Below, in pieces: positions 43,244 through 54,955 of a stretch of 64,000 bases of DNA. The notes under the pieces were generated by a model. That model saw only the letters and a list, made by a program, of their open reading frames with translations. It was not told the origin of the DNA and searched no databases. Positions within the stretch are counted from its first letter, which is position 1. Every line of letters starts with the position of its first letter. This DNA comes from Brachybacterium subflavum. Lineage in GTDB: Bacteria > Actinomycetota > Actinomycetes > Actinomycetales > Dermabacteraceae. The stretch lies in assembly GCF_009299795.1 (NCBI RefSeq), contig NZ_VIGP01000004.1, positions 264,992-328,991 of the forward strand, written 5' to 3'. Position numbers and translations under genes: made by a program.

Positions 43244-43939
43244 ATGAGCACCGAGGAGCAGCGTCCTTCGGCCGAGCGCCACGACTACGCGACGCAGGAG
43301 ATGCTGCGCGCGATGGCACACCCGCTGCGCCTGCAGATCATGGAGCGAGTGGGCCGGCGCGGCACGGCGCGCGCCGCCGACCTCGCCGAGGAGATGGGCG
43401 TGGCGGCGAACGCGCTGAGCTACCACCTGCGCACCCTCGCGAAGGGCGGTGTCATAGAGGAGGCGCCCGAGGAGGCGCGCGACCGCAGGGACCGGGTCTG
43501 GCGGCTGGCGCAGACGAGCTTCCACTACGGACAGGGCGGATCCTCGACCAACGACCCTGATGCCTCCGACGACGAGTACCGCCGCGCGGCAATGGCCATG
43601 AGCCTCGCCGCGATCGAGTGGATCCGCACCTCATGGATCGCCCAGAGCGCGCGCTACGAGGCGGGCGAGGCCCCGCAGAACGTCGCCGGGCAGCTGTTCT
43701 CGTCGTCGCTGCGCATCTCGCGCGATCAGGGGGAGGATCTCGCCCGGCGCGCGAACGACCTCATCATGGAGTTCAACCGCCTGAACCGCGACGAGCGCGG
43801 CAGGGATCTCGAGGGCGATCCGGATTCCGACGGCAAGGCCGAGGACTTCCGTGTGCTCTTCGCCCTGGTCGGCGATCGGCCCGGGCCCGAGCAGGGCACG
43901 GTCGGTGGGCAGGAGGATTCCCACACCGCAGAGGGATAG
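43244..43939 (+). CDS. ArsR-type winged-helix regulator
   Basis: 231 residues. The N-terminal winged helix (about residues 18-85) contains MLRAMAHPLRLQIMERV and AADLAEEMGVAANALSYHLR, the ArsR/HTH_20 recognition helix. The C-terminal 140 residues are helical, lack obvious metal ligands and probably bind a small molecule. It is divergent from an MFS exporter across a palindromic operator, the classic self- and exporter-repressor arrangement. It ends 33 bases before dapD; the dapD -10 box lies 20 bases past its stop. Confidence 0.88.
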   Translation: MSTEEQRPSAERHDYATQEMLRAMAHPLRLQIMERVGRRGTARAADLAEEMGVAANALSYHLRTLAKGGVIEEAPEEARDRRDRVWRLAQTSFHYGQGGSSTNDPDASDDEYRRAAMAMSLAAIEWIRTSWIAQSARYEAGEAPQNVAGQLFSSSLRISRDQGEDLARRANDLIMEFNRLNRDERGRDLEGDPDSDGKAEDFRVLFALVGDRPGPEQGTVGGQEDSHTAEG

Positions 43940-43959
43940 GAAGCGCCCCCGGCGCTCCG

Positions 43960-43965
43960 TAGAAT
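43960..43965 (+). promoter_or_regulatory. -10 box (TAGAAT) of leaderless dapD
   Basis: TAGAAT ends 7 bases before the dapD ATG, giving dapD its own leaderless promoter rather than dependence on the regulator gene. Confidence 0.6.
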
Positions 43966-43972
43966 CCTTCGC

Positions 43973-44959
43973 ATGAGCACCCCCGCGAACTCCGCCGACA
44001 CGACCACGCCGACGCACGCCTGGGGCATCGGCCTCGCCACTCTCGCCGCCGACGGCTCGACCCTGGACACTTGGTACCCGGCCCCGCAGCTCGGCGAGGC
44101 TCCCGCGGACCTCGAGTCCCAGCCGCTGCACGCCCAGCTCGGCGCCGCCGCCCGCGAGGACGAGGTGCGCGGCACCCGCCAGGAGGTCGTCTCCCGCGCG
44201 ATCGAGCTCGCCGCCGCCCCGGCCGACACCGCCGACGCCTACCTGCGCCTGCACCTGCTCTCCCACCGCCTGATCGAGCCCAACGTGCAGAGCCTCGAGG
44301 GCCTGTTCGTCCAGCTCACCAACGTCGTCTGGACCTCCGAGGGCCCCTGCGCGGTCCCCGGCTTCGAGGAGACCCGCCTGCGCCTCATCGCCGCCGGCCG
44401 CACCCCCACCGTGTTCAGCGTCGACAAGTTCCCGCGCATGGTCGACTACGTGCTGCCCTCCGGCGTGCGCATCGGCGACGCCGACCGCGTGCGCCTGGGC
44501 GCGCACCTCGCCGACGGCACCACCGTCATGCACGAGGGATTCGTGAACTTCAACGCCGGCACCCTCGGCGACTCCATGGTCGAGGGCCGCATCTCCCAGG
44601 GCGTCGTCGTCGGCGACGGGTCCGATGTGGGCGGGGGCGCCTCCACGATGGGCACCCTCTCCGGCGGCGGCACCGAGCGCGTGCGCATCGGCCGCCGCTC
44701 GCTGCTGGGCGCCGAGTCCGGCATCGGGATCGCGCTCGGCGACGACTGCGTGGTCGAGGCCGGCCTGTACGTCACGGCCGGCACCAAGGTCACCGTCGTG
44801 GACCCGCGCGGCGTCGAGGACGGCACCGTCGTCAAGGCCCGCGAGCTCTCCGGCATGGACAACCTGCTGTTCCGCCGCAACTCCGTGACCGGCGCCGTCG
44901 AGGTCGTGGCCCGCGAGGGCCGCACCGTCGAGCTCAACGCCGCGCTGCACGCGAACTGA
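43973..44959 (+). CDS. dapD: Tetrahydrodipicolinate N-succinyltransferase
   Basis: 328 residues. The left-handed beta-helix hexapeptide repeats run from about residue 165 ([18 protein letters not shown]) to 270, with [20 protein letters not shown], the conserved substrate/CoA region of actinobacterial DapD. The N-terminal domain contains [13 protein letters not shown]. It succinylates tetrahydrodipicolinate in lysine and peptidoglycan precursor synthesis, ahead of DapC and DapE. It is divergent in overall orientation to dapE, as in mycobacteria, but separated by the efflux cassette. Confidence 0.94.
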   Translation: MSTPANSADTTTPTHAWGIGLATLAADGSTLDTWYPAPQLGEAPADLESQPLHAQLGAAAREDEVRGTRQEVVSRAIELAAAPADTADAYLRLHLLSHRLIEPNVQSLEGLFVQLTNVVWTSEGPCAVPGFEETRLRLIAAGRTPTVFSVDKFPRMVDYVLPSGVRIGDADRVRLGAHLADGTTVMHEGFVNFNAGTLGDSMVEGRISQGVVVGDGSDVGGGASTMGTLSGGGTERVRIGRRSLLGAESGIGIALGDDCVVEAGLYVTAGTKVTVVDPRGVEDGTVVKARELSGMDNLLFRRNSVTGAVEVVAREGRTVELNAALHAN

Positions 44960-45019
44960 CGCCCGCAGCTCCCGACTCCACGACGCCCCGCCGACCCCGG
45001 ATCGCCGCACCGACCGCCC

Positions 45020-45958
45020 ATGGCCCGCTCCCAACGCTCCCGCTCCGGCCGCTCGCGCATGCGGCACCTCACGGTGCCCCTCGTGATGCTGCTGGTGCTC
45101 GCGTTCGTCGTCGCCGGGACGTTCTTCGCGCTCACCCGCTTCGCGTCCGTCCAGCGCAGCGGACAGTGCACGGCGGCGGGCCTCGGGACGACGCACGAGT
45201 ACACGACGGAGCGCACGGCGAACGCGGCGCTGATCAGCGCGGTCGCCGCGGACCGGGGGCTGCCGCCGCGGGCGGCGTCGATCGCGCTCGCCACGGCGTA
45301 CCAGGAGTCGAAGCTGCAGAACATCGAGCACGGGGACCGCGACTCCCAGGGCCTGTTCCAGCAGCGTCCCTCACAGGGCTGGGGCACGGTCGCCGAGATC
45401 CGGGACCCGGTCCACGCCACGAACGCCTTCTACGACCAGCTGGTGAAGCTCGACTACGCCTCGATGAGCGTGAATGACGCCGCCCAGAAGGTGCAGCGCT
45501 CGGGCTATCCCGAGGCGTACGGCGACCACGAGACCGAGGGGCGGATCTTCGCCTCCGCCCTGACCGGGCAGTCCGGTGCGAATCTCGTGTGCGACATCGC
45601 CGCCCCCGACTCCGCGGCATCGCCCCAGAGCGTGCAGGACGCTCTGCAGGAGCAGTTCCCGCGGCGCACGAAGGCCGGGACGGTCTCGAGCTCGCTCGCC
45701 TCCGCCTCCTCGGTCGCGAAGACCAGGCCCGACGGCTCCAGTGCGACCGCCCTGGTCATCGACACGCACGGCGACATGACCCTGGGCTGGGCGGTCGCGA
45801 ACTGGGCGGTCGCCCGCGCGGCCGACGACGGCGTCGTCCAGGTCTCCTACCAGGGCCGCGCCTGGCAGCGAGAATCCCACGACCAGGAAGCCGGCACGTG
45901 GCCGAGCATCGACGGCGGCGACGCGGATCGCGTGGTGGTGCTCGTCGCCGGCGGGTGA
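45020..45958 (+). CDS. Membrane-anchored lysozyme-like protein, unknown function
   Basis: 312 residues. A basic N-terminus and one membrane helix (about residues 18-40) anchor an extracytoplasmic domain containing IALATAYQESKLQNIEHG and SQGLFQQRPSQGWG. The Glu-containing helix followed by a GLFQ segment resembles lytic transglycosylase folds. Peptidoglycan cleavage is plausible but not proven. The C-terminal third (residues 215-312) is a separate alpha/beta domain. Common actinobacterial gene with misleading transporter labels in databases. Confidence 0.75.
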   Translation: MARSQRSRSGRSRMRHLTVPLVMLLVLAFVVAGTFFALTRFASVQRSGQCTAAGLGTTHEYTTERTANAALISAVAADRGLPPRAASIALATAYQESKLQNIEHGDRDSQGLFQQRPSQGWGTVAEIRDPVHATNAFYDQLVKLDYASMSVNDAAQKVQRSGYPEAYGDHETEGRIFASALTGQSGANLVCDIAAPDSAASPQSVQDALQEQFPRRTKAGTVSSSLASASSVAKTRPDGSSATALVIDTHGDMTLGWAVANWAVARAADDGVVQVSYQGRAWQRESHDQEAGTWPSIDGGDADRVVVLVAGG

Positions 45959-45959
45959 C

Positions 45960-45965
45960 TAGCCT
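45960..45965 (+). promoter_or_regulatory. -10 box (TAGCCT) of leaderless GDPD gene
   Basis: TAGCCT, 7 bases before the ATG at 45973. Confidence 0.45.
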
Positions 45966-45972
45966 CGGGACC

Positions 45973-46701
45973 ATGAGCATCGGCAGCGCCGCTCCCCCGC
46001 CGGAGATCATCGCCCACCGCGGCGACCCCGTCGGCGCGATCGAGAACACGCGCGAGGCCGTCCGGCGCGCGGAGGATGCGGGCGCTCGGACCGTGGAGAT
46101 CGATGTCCGTCTGACGGCCGACGACGTCCCGGTGCTGCTGCACGATGCGACGCTCGAGCGCCTGTGGGGCGATCCCCGCTCGATCCGGGACGTGACCTCC
46201 CGGGAGCTCGCCGACCTCGCGCCGCAGGTCCCTGCTCTCGCCGATGCGCTGCGGCTCGCAGCTCCCGCCCGTCTGCTCATCGACATGCCGGACGAGACGC
46301 CCGCGGCGGCGAGCGCGGAGGGCGTCGCCCGAGTCCGCCGCGACGACCCTCGGATCCCGCCGCCCGCGTGGTGCGGCGACCTGGACGCTCTGCAGAGCGT
46401 CCGGGATGCCGACCCCGAGGCCGAGATCTGGATGACCTGGAAACAGGACGGCATGCCCCCGCGGGGTCTCGTGGACCGCCTGCGTCCGCGCTTCTGGAAC
46501 CCCGAGCACACCCGGGTCACAGCCCGCACCTCGGCCGAAGCACGCGCCCTGGGCATGGAGGTCTCGTGCTGGACGGTCGACGACCCCGCTCGTGCCCGAG
46601 AGCTGGCGGGCCTCGGCGTCCGCGCGATCATCTCCAACCGCGCCGCACACGTCCGGGACGCGATTGCCGCCGGGTGCCCAGCAGGCGAGGCTCGGGGCTA
46701 G
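45973..46701 (+). CDS. Glycerophosphodiester phosphodiesterase family protein
   Basis: 242 residues with the GDPD active site: IAHRGDPVGAIENT (His, Arg, Glu, Asn), VEIDVRLTADDVPVLLHDATL (metal-binding Glu and Asp, general-acid His) and the C-terminal CWTVDDP. It hydrolyses glycerophosphodiesters from lipid turnover to glycerol 3-phosphate. It has no signal peptide, so it is cytoplasmic. Somewhat shorter than typical because the small insertion domain is reduced. It follows the lysozyme-like gene by 14 bases but has its own -10 box. Confidence 0.9.
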   Translation: MSIGSAAPPPEIIAHRGDPVGAIENTREAVRRAEDAGARTVEIDVRLTADDVPVLLHDATLERLWGDPRSIRDVTSRELADLAPQVPALADALRLAAPARLLIDMPDETPAAASAEGVARVRRDDPRIPPPAWCGDLDALQSVRDADPEAEIWMTWKQDGMPPRGLVDRLRPRFWNPEHTRVTARTSAEARALGMEVSCWTVDDPARARELAGLGVRAIISNRAAHVRDAIAAGCPAGEARG

Positions 46702-46759
46702 GACCACCTCGGGGTTCGGACCGATTCAGGGCTGGGAACGGGCCAGGGCCAGGAACGGG

Positions 46760-47560
46760 TCACGGCTCCAGGCGGTAGACGCTCACGTGGTGGCGGGACT
46801 CCGCGGTGAACTCGCTGCGATCCCAGTCCGCCCATCGGTGCTCGCGCTCGAAACCGGCGAGGCGTGCCATCAGGTCCATCTCGCTCGGCCAGACATAGCG
46901 CTGCGGGGTGCGGCCGATGTGGGCCTCCCGCGGCCCATCGACCGTCGGGTCGAAGCGCACGTGGTGGGAGACGAGCAGCTGCGTCATGGTGTCGATCGTG
47001 TCGACGAGCAGATAGCCGGGCTCGCTGACCTCAAGCACCCCGCCCTGTCCGGGGGCGAGGGCGCGCAGCTGGGGCACATACATCTCGACGACGAAACGGC
47101 CTCCCGGCCGCAGGTGCCGAGCCGCGTTGCGGAAGCAGGCGACCTGCTCCTCCTGCGTCAGCAGGTTCCCGAGCGTGTTGAAGACCAGGTAGACGAGGGA
47201 GAATCCCTCTCCAGCGCTCGCTACGGTCATGTCGTCCTGCACCACGGGGATGCCGGTCTTCCCGGCCGCATCCGTTCCATCCGGCGCGGGCATCTTCTCG
47301 CGCAGCCGCGCGATCATCGCCGCCGAGAGTTCGATGCCGGTGAGCTCGACCCCTGCCTCCGACAGCGGGATCGCAACGCGGCCGGTGCCGATCGCGAGCT
47401 CGAGGGCGTGCCCGCCGTCGGCCAGATCCCCCAGCAATTCGATCGTCGGCCCCAGCACATGAGGGGAGAACATGCCTTCGCCGGGGGTGTCGTAGGTGCT
47501 CGCGGCCTCTTCGTCCCACAGCCTCTGCTGGTCGGGGCCGGCCGCTGGGCTGAGGAGCAT
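46760..47560 (-). CDS. Class I SAM-dependent methyltransferase
   Basis: 266 residues. SAM motif I is ALELAIGTGRVAIPL, the acidic GIELSAAMIARL follows, and HLRPGGRFVVEMYVP is the post-motif III strand. It belongs to the Methyltransf_25/11 group acting on unknown small molecules. A tail of about 90 residues contains aromatic WPSEMDLMARLAGFE. It converges on the GDPD gene with 58 bases between. Confidence 0.85.
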   Translation of the reverse strand: MLLSPAAGPDQQRLWDEEAASTYDTPGEGMFSPHVLGPTIELLGDLADGGHALELAIGTGRVAIPLSEAGVELTGIELSAAMIARLREKMPAPDGTDAAGKTGIPVVQDDMTVASAGEGFSLVYLVFNTLGNLLTQEEQVACFRNAARHLRPGGRFVVEMYVPQLRALAPGQGGVLEVSEPGYLLVDTIDTMTQLLVSHHVRFDPTVDGPREAHIGRTPQRYVWPSEMDLMARLAGFEREHRWADWDRSEFTAESRHHVSVYRLEP

Positions 47561-47681
47561 GCCGAGCGGCGAGGGTCGTGTTCATCCATCGCCCCATGCT
47601 CGCGCCTCGTCCTCGCCGGAGCGACAGATTTTCCGCTTCGCCGAGGATGGCTCTGCCACGCCGCCGACGAGTCGCGCCGTT

Positions 47682-47764
47682 ATGGACGCGCCTTGTTCTC
47701 ATGGACGGGCCACGGGCCGCGCAGTCACGAACGGGCCGCGTCGTCATGGAGCGGCCTATAGCGG
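47682..47764. repeat. Degenerate 19-bp tandem repeat, four copies
   Basis: Units start at 47682, 47701, 47727 and 47746, each close to ATGGACGGGCCGCGTCGTC; the second has a 7-base insertion of ACGGGCC. They run into the long hairpin. Non-coding, between the methyltransferase start and citrate synthase end. Confidence 0.5.
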
Positions 47765-47805
47765 ACATCCGTGCGAAATGCTGCGTGGATGTCCGCTATA
47801 GGCCG
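47752..47805. repeat. Long perfect inverted repeat downstream of citrate synthase
   Basis: CGGCCTATAGCGGACATCC (47752-47770) pairs perfectly with 47787-47805, 19 bp. In RNA GTGC/GCGT adds four pairs, two of them wobble. The loop contains GTGCGAAA. It sits 47 bases after the citrate synthase stop and could be its terminator, though it lacks a T-run. Confidence 0.8.
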
Positions 47806-47851
47806 TCGCGTGACGCATCAGCCCCGCGCGCTGGCCGAACCGCCGCCCCGC

Positions 47852-49249
<1,398 letters not shown>

Positions 49250-49444
49250 GTGCTCTCCGTTGTGCATCGGCGTCGGTGGGGGCCGACGGGCGACCCTGGT
49301 TCGTGCGGCGGGGCGCGGTGCGCGGCCCGATGGTCGTGCGGGGGACGCGGGGCGCGTCCCGGGGGTTGGTCCGGTCCGGGGACCGGTGCGGTCGGGTGCG
49401 GGTCGGGGCCGGGGCCGACGGGGCCCGCGGGTCCCGGCGGCGGG

Positions 49445-50638
49445 TCAGCGGCGGGTGAGCCGCTCGACCGCTGCGGAGATCCGTTCGTCGCTCGCCGTCA
49501 GTGCGATGCGGACGAATCGCTCCCCCGCCTCACCATAGAACATTCCGGGGGCGCAGAGGATTCCCAGCTTCGCGAGCTCCTGGACGCTGGCCATGGAGTC
49601 CTCGCCGAAGGAGGTCCACAGGTACAGCCCCGCGCGCGACCCGTGGATCTCGCCGCCGAAGCCCTCGACGGCCTCGCGGAGCGCGGTGCGGCGGGCACGG
49701 TAGACGCCGTGCTGGGCGCGCACGGCGTCGTCGTCGGCGAGGGCGGCGGCCATGGCGGCCTGCACGGGTGCGGGAAGCATCATGCCGGCCTGCTTGCGGA
49801 TGGCGGTGAGCTCTCCGATCAGCGCCGGGTCGCCGGCGACGAACGCCGCCCGGTAGCCCGCGAGGTTCGACTGCTTCGAGAGCGAGTAGACGCACAGCAG
49901 GCCGGTGAGGTCGCCGCCGTGCACGCGCGCATCCAGGATCGAGGGCACCTCCTCGACGTCCCAGGGCAGCAAGGCATAGCACTCGTCGGAGGCGACGATG
50001 ACACCCCGCTCCCGCGCCCAGGACACGATGCTGCGCAGCTGCTCGACGTCCAGGACCTCGCCCGTGGGATTCCCCGGGGAGTTCAGCCACAGCAGACCGA
50101 TCCGCTCGAGATCCTCGGCCGCGATCGCGGCGTCCCCCTCGGCGGCCAGGCGCTCCATGTCCACGGGGACGCTGCGGGCGCCCACGAAGCGCGCCCCCAT
50201 GTCGTAGGTCGGGTAGGCGATGTGGGGGAAGGCGACGGCGCCGTCCGCACCGATGCCGAGCTGGAAGGGCAGGTGGGCGACGAGCTCCTTGGAGCCGACG
50301 GTCGGCAGCACGTGCTCGTGGCCGATGCCCGCCGCGCCGTCGGACACGGCGCCGGACCCGTCTCCGGCGTCGCGGCGCCTCACCACGAAGTCCACGAGCG
50401 CATCGCGCAGGGCCGTGGTGCCGACGGTGGTCGGGTACCCGTGGGCGTCGGACGCCTCGCGCAGCGCCTGCTGCACGCGTTCGGGGGTCGGGTCGACGGG
50501 CGTGCCGACGGACAGGTCGACGAGTCCGCCCTGGTGGGCGCTCGCCACGCGCTTGGCCTCCTCGAGGGAGTCCCAGGGGAAGGCGGGCAGGCGCGCGGCC
50601 AGGGGCTCGCGCGGGGCCGACGGGCGGTGCTGCGCCAT
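49445..50638 (-). CDS. dapC: N-succinyldiaminopimelate aminotransferase
   Basis: 397 residues from ATG 50638 (AAGGA 5 bases upstream). Class I PLP-dependent fold: NSPGNPTGEVL binds substrate carboxylate and phosphate, and the Lys in VYSLSKQSNLAGYR forms the Schiff base. The sequence type and its position directly after fdxA match actinobacterial DapC (Rv1178), which makes N-succinyl-LL-diaminopimelate from glutamate and the keto precursor, between DapD and DapE. Co-transcribed with fdxA (50 bases between). Confidence 0.93.
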   Translation of the reverse strand: MAQHRPSAPREPLAARLPAFPWDSLEEAKRVASAHQGGLVDLSVGTPVDPTPERVQQALREASDAHGYPTTVGTTALRDALVDFVVRRRDAGDGSGAVSDGAAGIGHEHVLPTVGSKELVAHLPFQLGIGADGAVAFPHIAYPTYDMGARFVGARSVPVDMERLAAEGDAAIAAEDLERIGLLWLNSPGNPTGEVLDVEQLRSIVSWARERGVIVASDECYALLPWDVEEVPSILDARVHGGDLTGLLCVYSLSKQSNLAGYRAAFVAGDPALIGELTAIRKQAGMMLPAPVQAAMAAALADDDAVRAQHGVYRARRTALREAVEGFGGEIHGSRAGLYLWTSFGEDSMASVQELAKLGILCAPGMFYGEAGERFVRIALTASDERISAAVERLTRR

Positions 50639-50688
50639 CAGATCCTTCTTTCCAGACTTCATCCCGGGCCGCTCAGCGCAGGGTCGCG

Positions 50689-51015
50689 TCACGCGTCGTT
50701 CGGGTTCGGCGGGAGGGCTTCGATGAGCGGGTGGTCCTTCTCGATGACGCCCATTTTCGCAGCGCCGCCCGGGGCGCCGAGCTCGTCGAAGAACTCGACG
50801 TTGGCCTTGTAGTAGTCGGCCCACTCGTCCGGGAGGTCGTCCTCGTAGAAGATGGCCTCGACCGGGCAGACGGGCTCGCAGGCGCCGCAGTCCACGCACT
50901 CGTCGGGCTGGATGTACAGCGACCGGTTCCCCTCGTAGATGCAGTCCACGGGGCACTCGTCCACGCATGCCCTGTCCTTCACGTCCACGCAGGGCAGGGC
51001 GATGACGTACGTCAT
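50689..51015 (-). CDS. fdxA: 7Fe ferredoxin FdxA
   Basis: 108 residues from ATG 51015 (AAGGA upstream). Cysteines at 9, 17, 21, 25, 40, 43, 46 and 50 match the [3Fe-4S]/[4Fe-4S] pattern of Azotobacter-type seven-iron ferredoxins, with the first cluster from Cys9, 17, 50 and the second from 21, 40, 43, 46. The long C-terminal segment (residues 60-108) is typical. It carries electrons in the cytoplasm; its partner is unknown. It is the first gene of the fdxA-dapC unit. Confidence 0.93.
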   Translation of the reverse strand: MTYVIALPCVDVKDRACVDECPVDCIYEGNRSLYIQPDECVDCGACEPVCPVEAIFYEDDLPDEWADYYKANVEFFDELGAPGGAAKMGVIEKDHPLIEALPPNPNDA

Positions 51016-51251
51016 GCGGCGATCCTTCCAGGGGCAGGGACCGGACGACGGCCGGGGCTGCACCTGCGCCCGGCCGGGGCCGGGGCGGGTGCGGCGCCGG
51101 AGCGGGCCGACGCGATGGTCCCAGGATGTTCTCGGGCTCCCGGGGCGAGGGAGCCGTCCCCATCATGTCACCGTCGCCCGTGCCTCCGGGGCCCACGGAC
51201 CGCCCTCCGGAGCGCAGGTGACGAGGTCGACATCGCGGTGGCCCCCGCCGA

Positions 51252-51257
51252 TAGCCT
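51252..51257 (+). promoter_or_regulatory. -10 box (TAGCCT) of leaderless small gene
   Basis: TAGCCT, 6 bases before the ATG at 51264. Confidence 0.45.
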
Positions 51258-51263
51258 GGAGCC

Positions 51264-51605
51264 ATGTCCCAGGAGCACTCCCCGGATCCCCCACCCGGCG
51301 CGACGCCCGGCGATCATCCGGGTGCCGACGGCGCTGCGTCGCCGGGTCCCGCTCGGCGTCCTCGACCCGGCTGGGCGCCGTTCCTGCAGGTGGGGACGCG
51401 CGTGGTGGTGCGCTATGCGATCGACCGCAGCGCGTCGCCGCACGGCGAGGGGATGACCGACGCACTGGGCGTCATCGAGGCGGCCGACGCGGACACGGTC
51501 ACGATCGCGACCAAGCGCGGCAGCGACCGGGTGGTGCGAGGCCTGGTCACCGCCGCCAGGCCGGTGCCCGATCCTCCCCGCCGCCGCGGTGGCGCAGGGC
51601 GCTGA
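51264..51605 (+). CDS. Small SH3-like domain protein, unknown function
   Basis: 113 residues: a Pro/Gly-rich start, then an SH3/KOW-like beta domain FLQVGTRVVVRYAIDRS ... TDALGVIEAADADTVTIAT (about residues 40-95). In other actinobacteria next to fdxA, a similar domain begins a GNAT acetyltransferase; here it stands alone without the acetyltransferase part. It is divergent from fdxA and overlaps the converging phosphatidyltransferase gene by 59 bases at the 3' end. Confidence 0.7.
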   Translation: MSQEHSPDPPPGATPGDHPGADGAASPGPARRPRPGWAPFLQVGTRVVVRYAIDRSASPHGEGMTDALGVIEAADADTVTIATKRGSDRVVRGLVTAARPVPDPPRRRGGAGR

Positions 51606-52176
51606 GCAGGTAGTCGACGCCGGCGATCACGTGCAGCAGCACGCCGACCCACACGAGCACGCGCAGTGCCGGGATCGCCGCGGGCAGCCACGCGGCCGCC
51701 GCGGCGAGCAGGAACACGGCCGACATCAGCACCGCCGTGCGCGCCTTGCCGATCCGCGAGACGGGCAGCGCTCCCCCGGCGGCTGTGCGCCCGGCGAGCA
51801 CGAGCAGCACGATGTCCACGAGGGCGATCACGCCCAGCGGGATCCACGAGAGCACGCCGGCGAGTGCGAGCGAGAGCACCACTCCCACGAGGCCCAGACG
51901 GTCGGCGATCGGATCGATGATCGCGCCGGTGCGGCTGGTCTGGTGCAGGACGCGGGCCAGCAGCCCGTCGACCCAGTCCGTGAGCGCCCAGACCAGCAGC
52001 AGGATCACGGCGAGCGGGTCGGGACCGCCGTCCACCAGCAGCACGCACACCGGCACGAGCAGCAGGAAGCGCAGCAGCGTGACCGCGTTGGGGATCGTCG
52101 CCCAGTCCGGGCGTCCCGGCGCACCGGGAGCGGATGCACCGCGCGCGGCGGGGCGGCGAGGTTCTTGGGCCTCCAC
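51547..52176 (-). CDS. CDP-alcohol phosphatidyltransferase
   Basis: 209 residues with about five membrane helices. The family motif DG-x2-AR-x8-G-x3-D-x3-D is present as TDWVDGLLARVLHQTSRTG followed by AIIDPIADR, with the metal-binding aspartates. It joins a CDP-activated lipid to an alcohol such as glycerol phosphate or inositol phosphate; PgsA-type is most likely but substrate cannot be decided. Convergent 59-base overlap with the SH3-like gene. Confidence 0.9.
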   Translation of the reverse strand: MEAQEPRRPAARGASAPGAPGRPDWATIPNAVTLLRFLLLVPVCVLLVDGGPDPLAVILLLVWALTDWVDGLLARVLHQTSRTGAIIDPIADRLGLVGVVLSLALAGVLSWIPLGVIALVDIVLLVLAGRTAAGGALPVSRIGKARTAVLMSAVFLLAAAAAWLPAAIPALRVLVWVGVLLHVIAGVDYLLSALRHRGGGEDRAPAWRR

Positions 52177-52182
52177 GCCCGC

Positions 52183-52703
52183 TCAGGCCCGTCGGCCGAC
52201 GGAGCTCGCCGAGCCCGACCCGCCCGTCGGGCGGGTCGGCCGCGAGGCGAGGTGCTGGATGCCCAGGAACACGAAGGGCACGACGATGCCGATGCCCTGC
52301 ACGATCCAGCCGGAGATCTGCGCCTTCTGCGCGATGACCGCGGGCATCAGCACTCCCCCGCCCGGGCTGGTGCCGGCGAAGGGGAGCACCATCAGGCCCC
52401 AGATGCAGCCGAGCACCACCACGGGCAGCCGCGCGCCGGTCGCGGCCCACAGGAAGGTCGACGCGGCGAACTGGAAGACGGCGCCGAACACGAGACCCAC
52501 GGGCAGGTCGACGCCCGCGATCGTGAGCTGCAGGCGGTGCATCGTCACCAGCAGGAGCACGGAGACCACGGCCACCACGATCGCGGCGACGACCTGGGAG
52601 ATCCTGGCCGCGATCGAGGTGGTCGCCGGCGCCGTGCGCTCGGAGGCCCCCGGCGCGGTGCGCACGGGGGTCCCCGGCGCCGCGCGTCCGGAGGGGCCTG
52701 GGG

Positions 52704-52707
<4 letters not shown>
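52183..52707 (-). CDS. Small integral membrane protein (DUF6113-like)
   Basis: 174 residues from GTG 52707, which overlaps the typA stop by 4 bases. A Pro/Ala-rich cytoplasmic start of about 35 residues is followed by four hydrophobic segments, one starting VVAAIVVAVVSVLLLV and others near residues 65-85, 95-115 and 130-150. In mycobacteria a similar membrane gene follows mshB downstream of typA. Its function is unknown. The translation is coupled to typA. Confidence 0.7.
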
Positions 52708-54626
<1,919 letters not shown>

Positions 54627-54761
54627 GCGGGGGCTGCTCGATTCGTCGTCGGAAGGCGGCGCACTCTCCACGTCGCCGCCCCGCGGAATTCCCGGCACCG
54701 GCCTCTGCGAGGAGGCTCGTGCACGGGGGTCCGGGGCGTGCGGACACGATGCGCCGGAGAG

Positions 54762-54767
54762 ATTCTA
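54762..54767 (-). promoter_or_regulatory. -10 box (TAGAAT) of typA
   Basis: Minus-strand TAGAAT. No good -35 was found 16-18 bases further upstream. Confidence 0.45.
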
Positions 54768-54826
54768 CCGTCCGACGAGGCCGATCCCGAGGTGCGCTTG
54801 GACACGCCGTGCAGAAGCGCCCACGG

Positions 54827-54869
54827 CCGACGGCCCACCGCGCTGCGCGAGGAGGCGGTGGGCCGTCGG
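54827..54869 (-). terminator. Hairpin terminator of the peptide-transport operon
   Basis: CCGACGGCCCACCGC (54827-54841) pairs perfectly with 54855-54869, 15 bp with a 13-base loop. It lies just after the ABC ATPase stop on the minus strand. Confidence 0.65.
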
Positions 54870-54955
54870 TGGAGCCGCACGTGGCGGCGCGAGCAGATCG
54901 GGCTCGGCCTGGATGACCGGGCCGAAATCACCCGACCGCGGTCATTCGGCCGGGA

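Larger units (their letters stand above)
54627..54955. other. 329-base gap: typA leader and upstream terminator
   Basis: Contains the typA -10 box (TAGAAT at 54762-54767, minus strand) and the hairpin that ends the peptide-transport operon (54827-54869). No protein gene is seen. Confidence 0.6.

Noticed and set aside
47752..47805. Insertion-sequence or transposon end
   Set aside because: A single inverted repeat with a 16-base loop, no transposase remnant and no target duplication.
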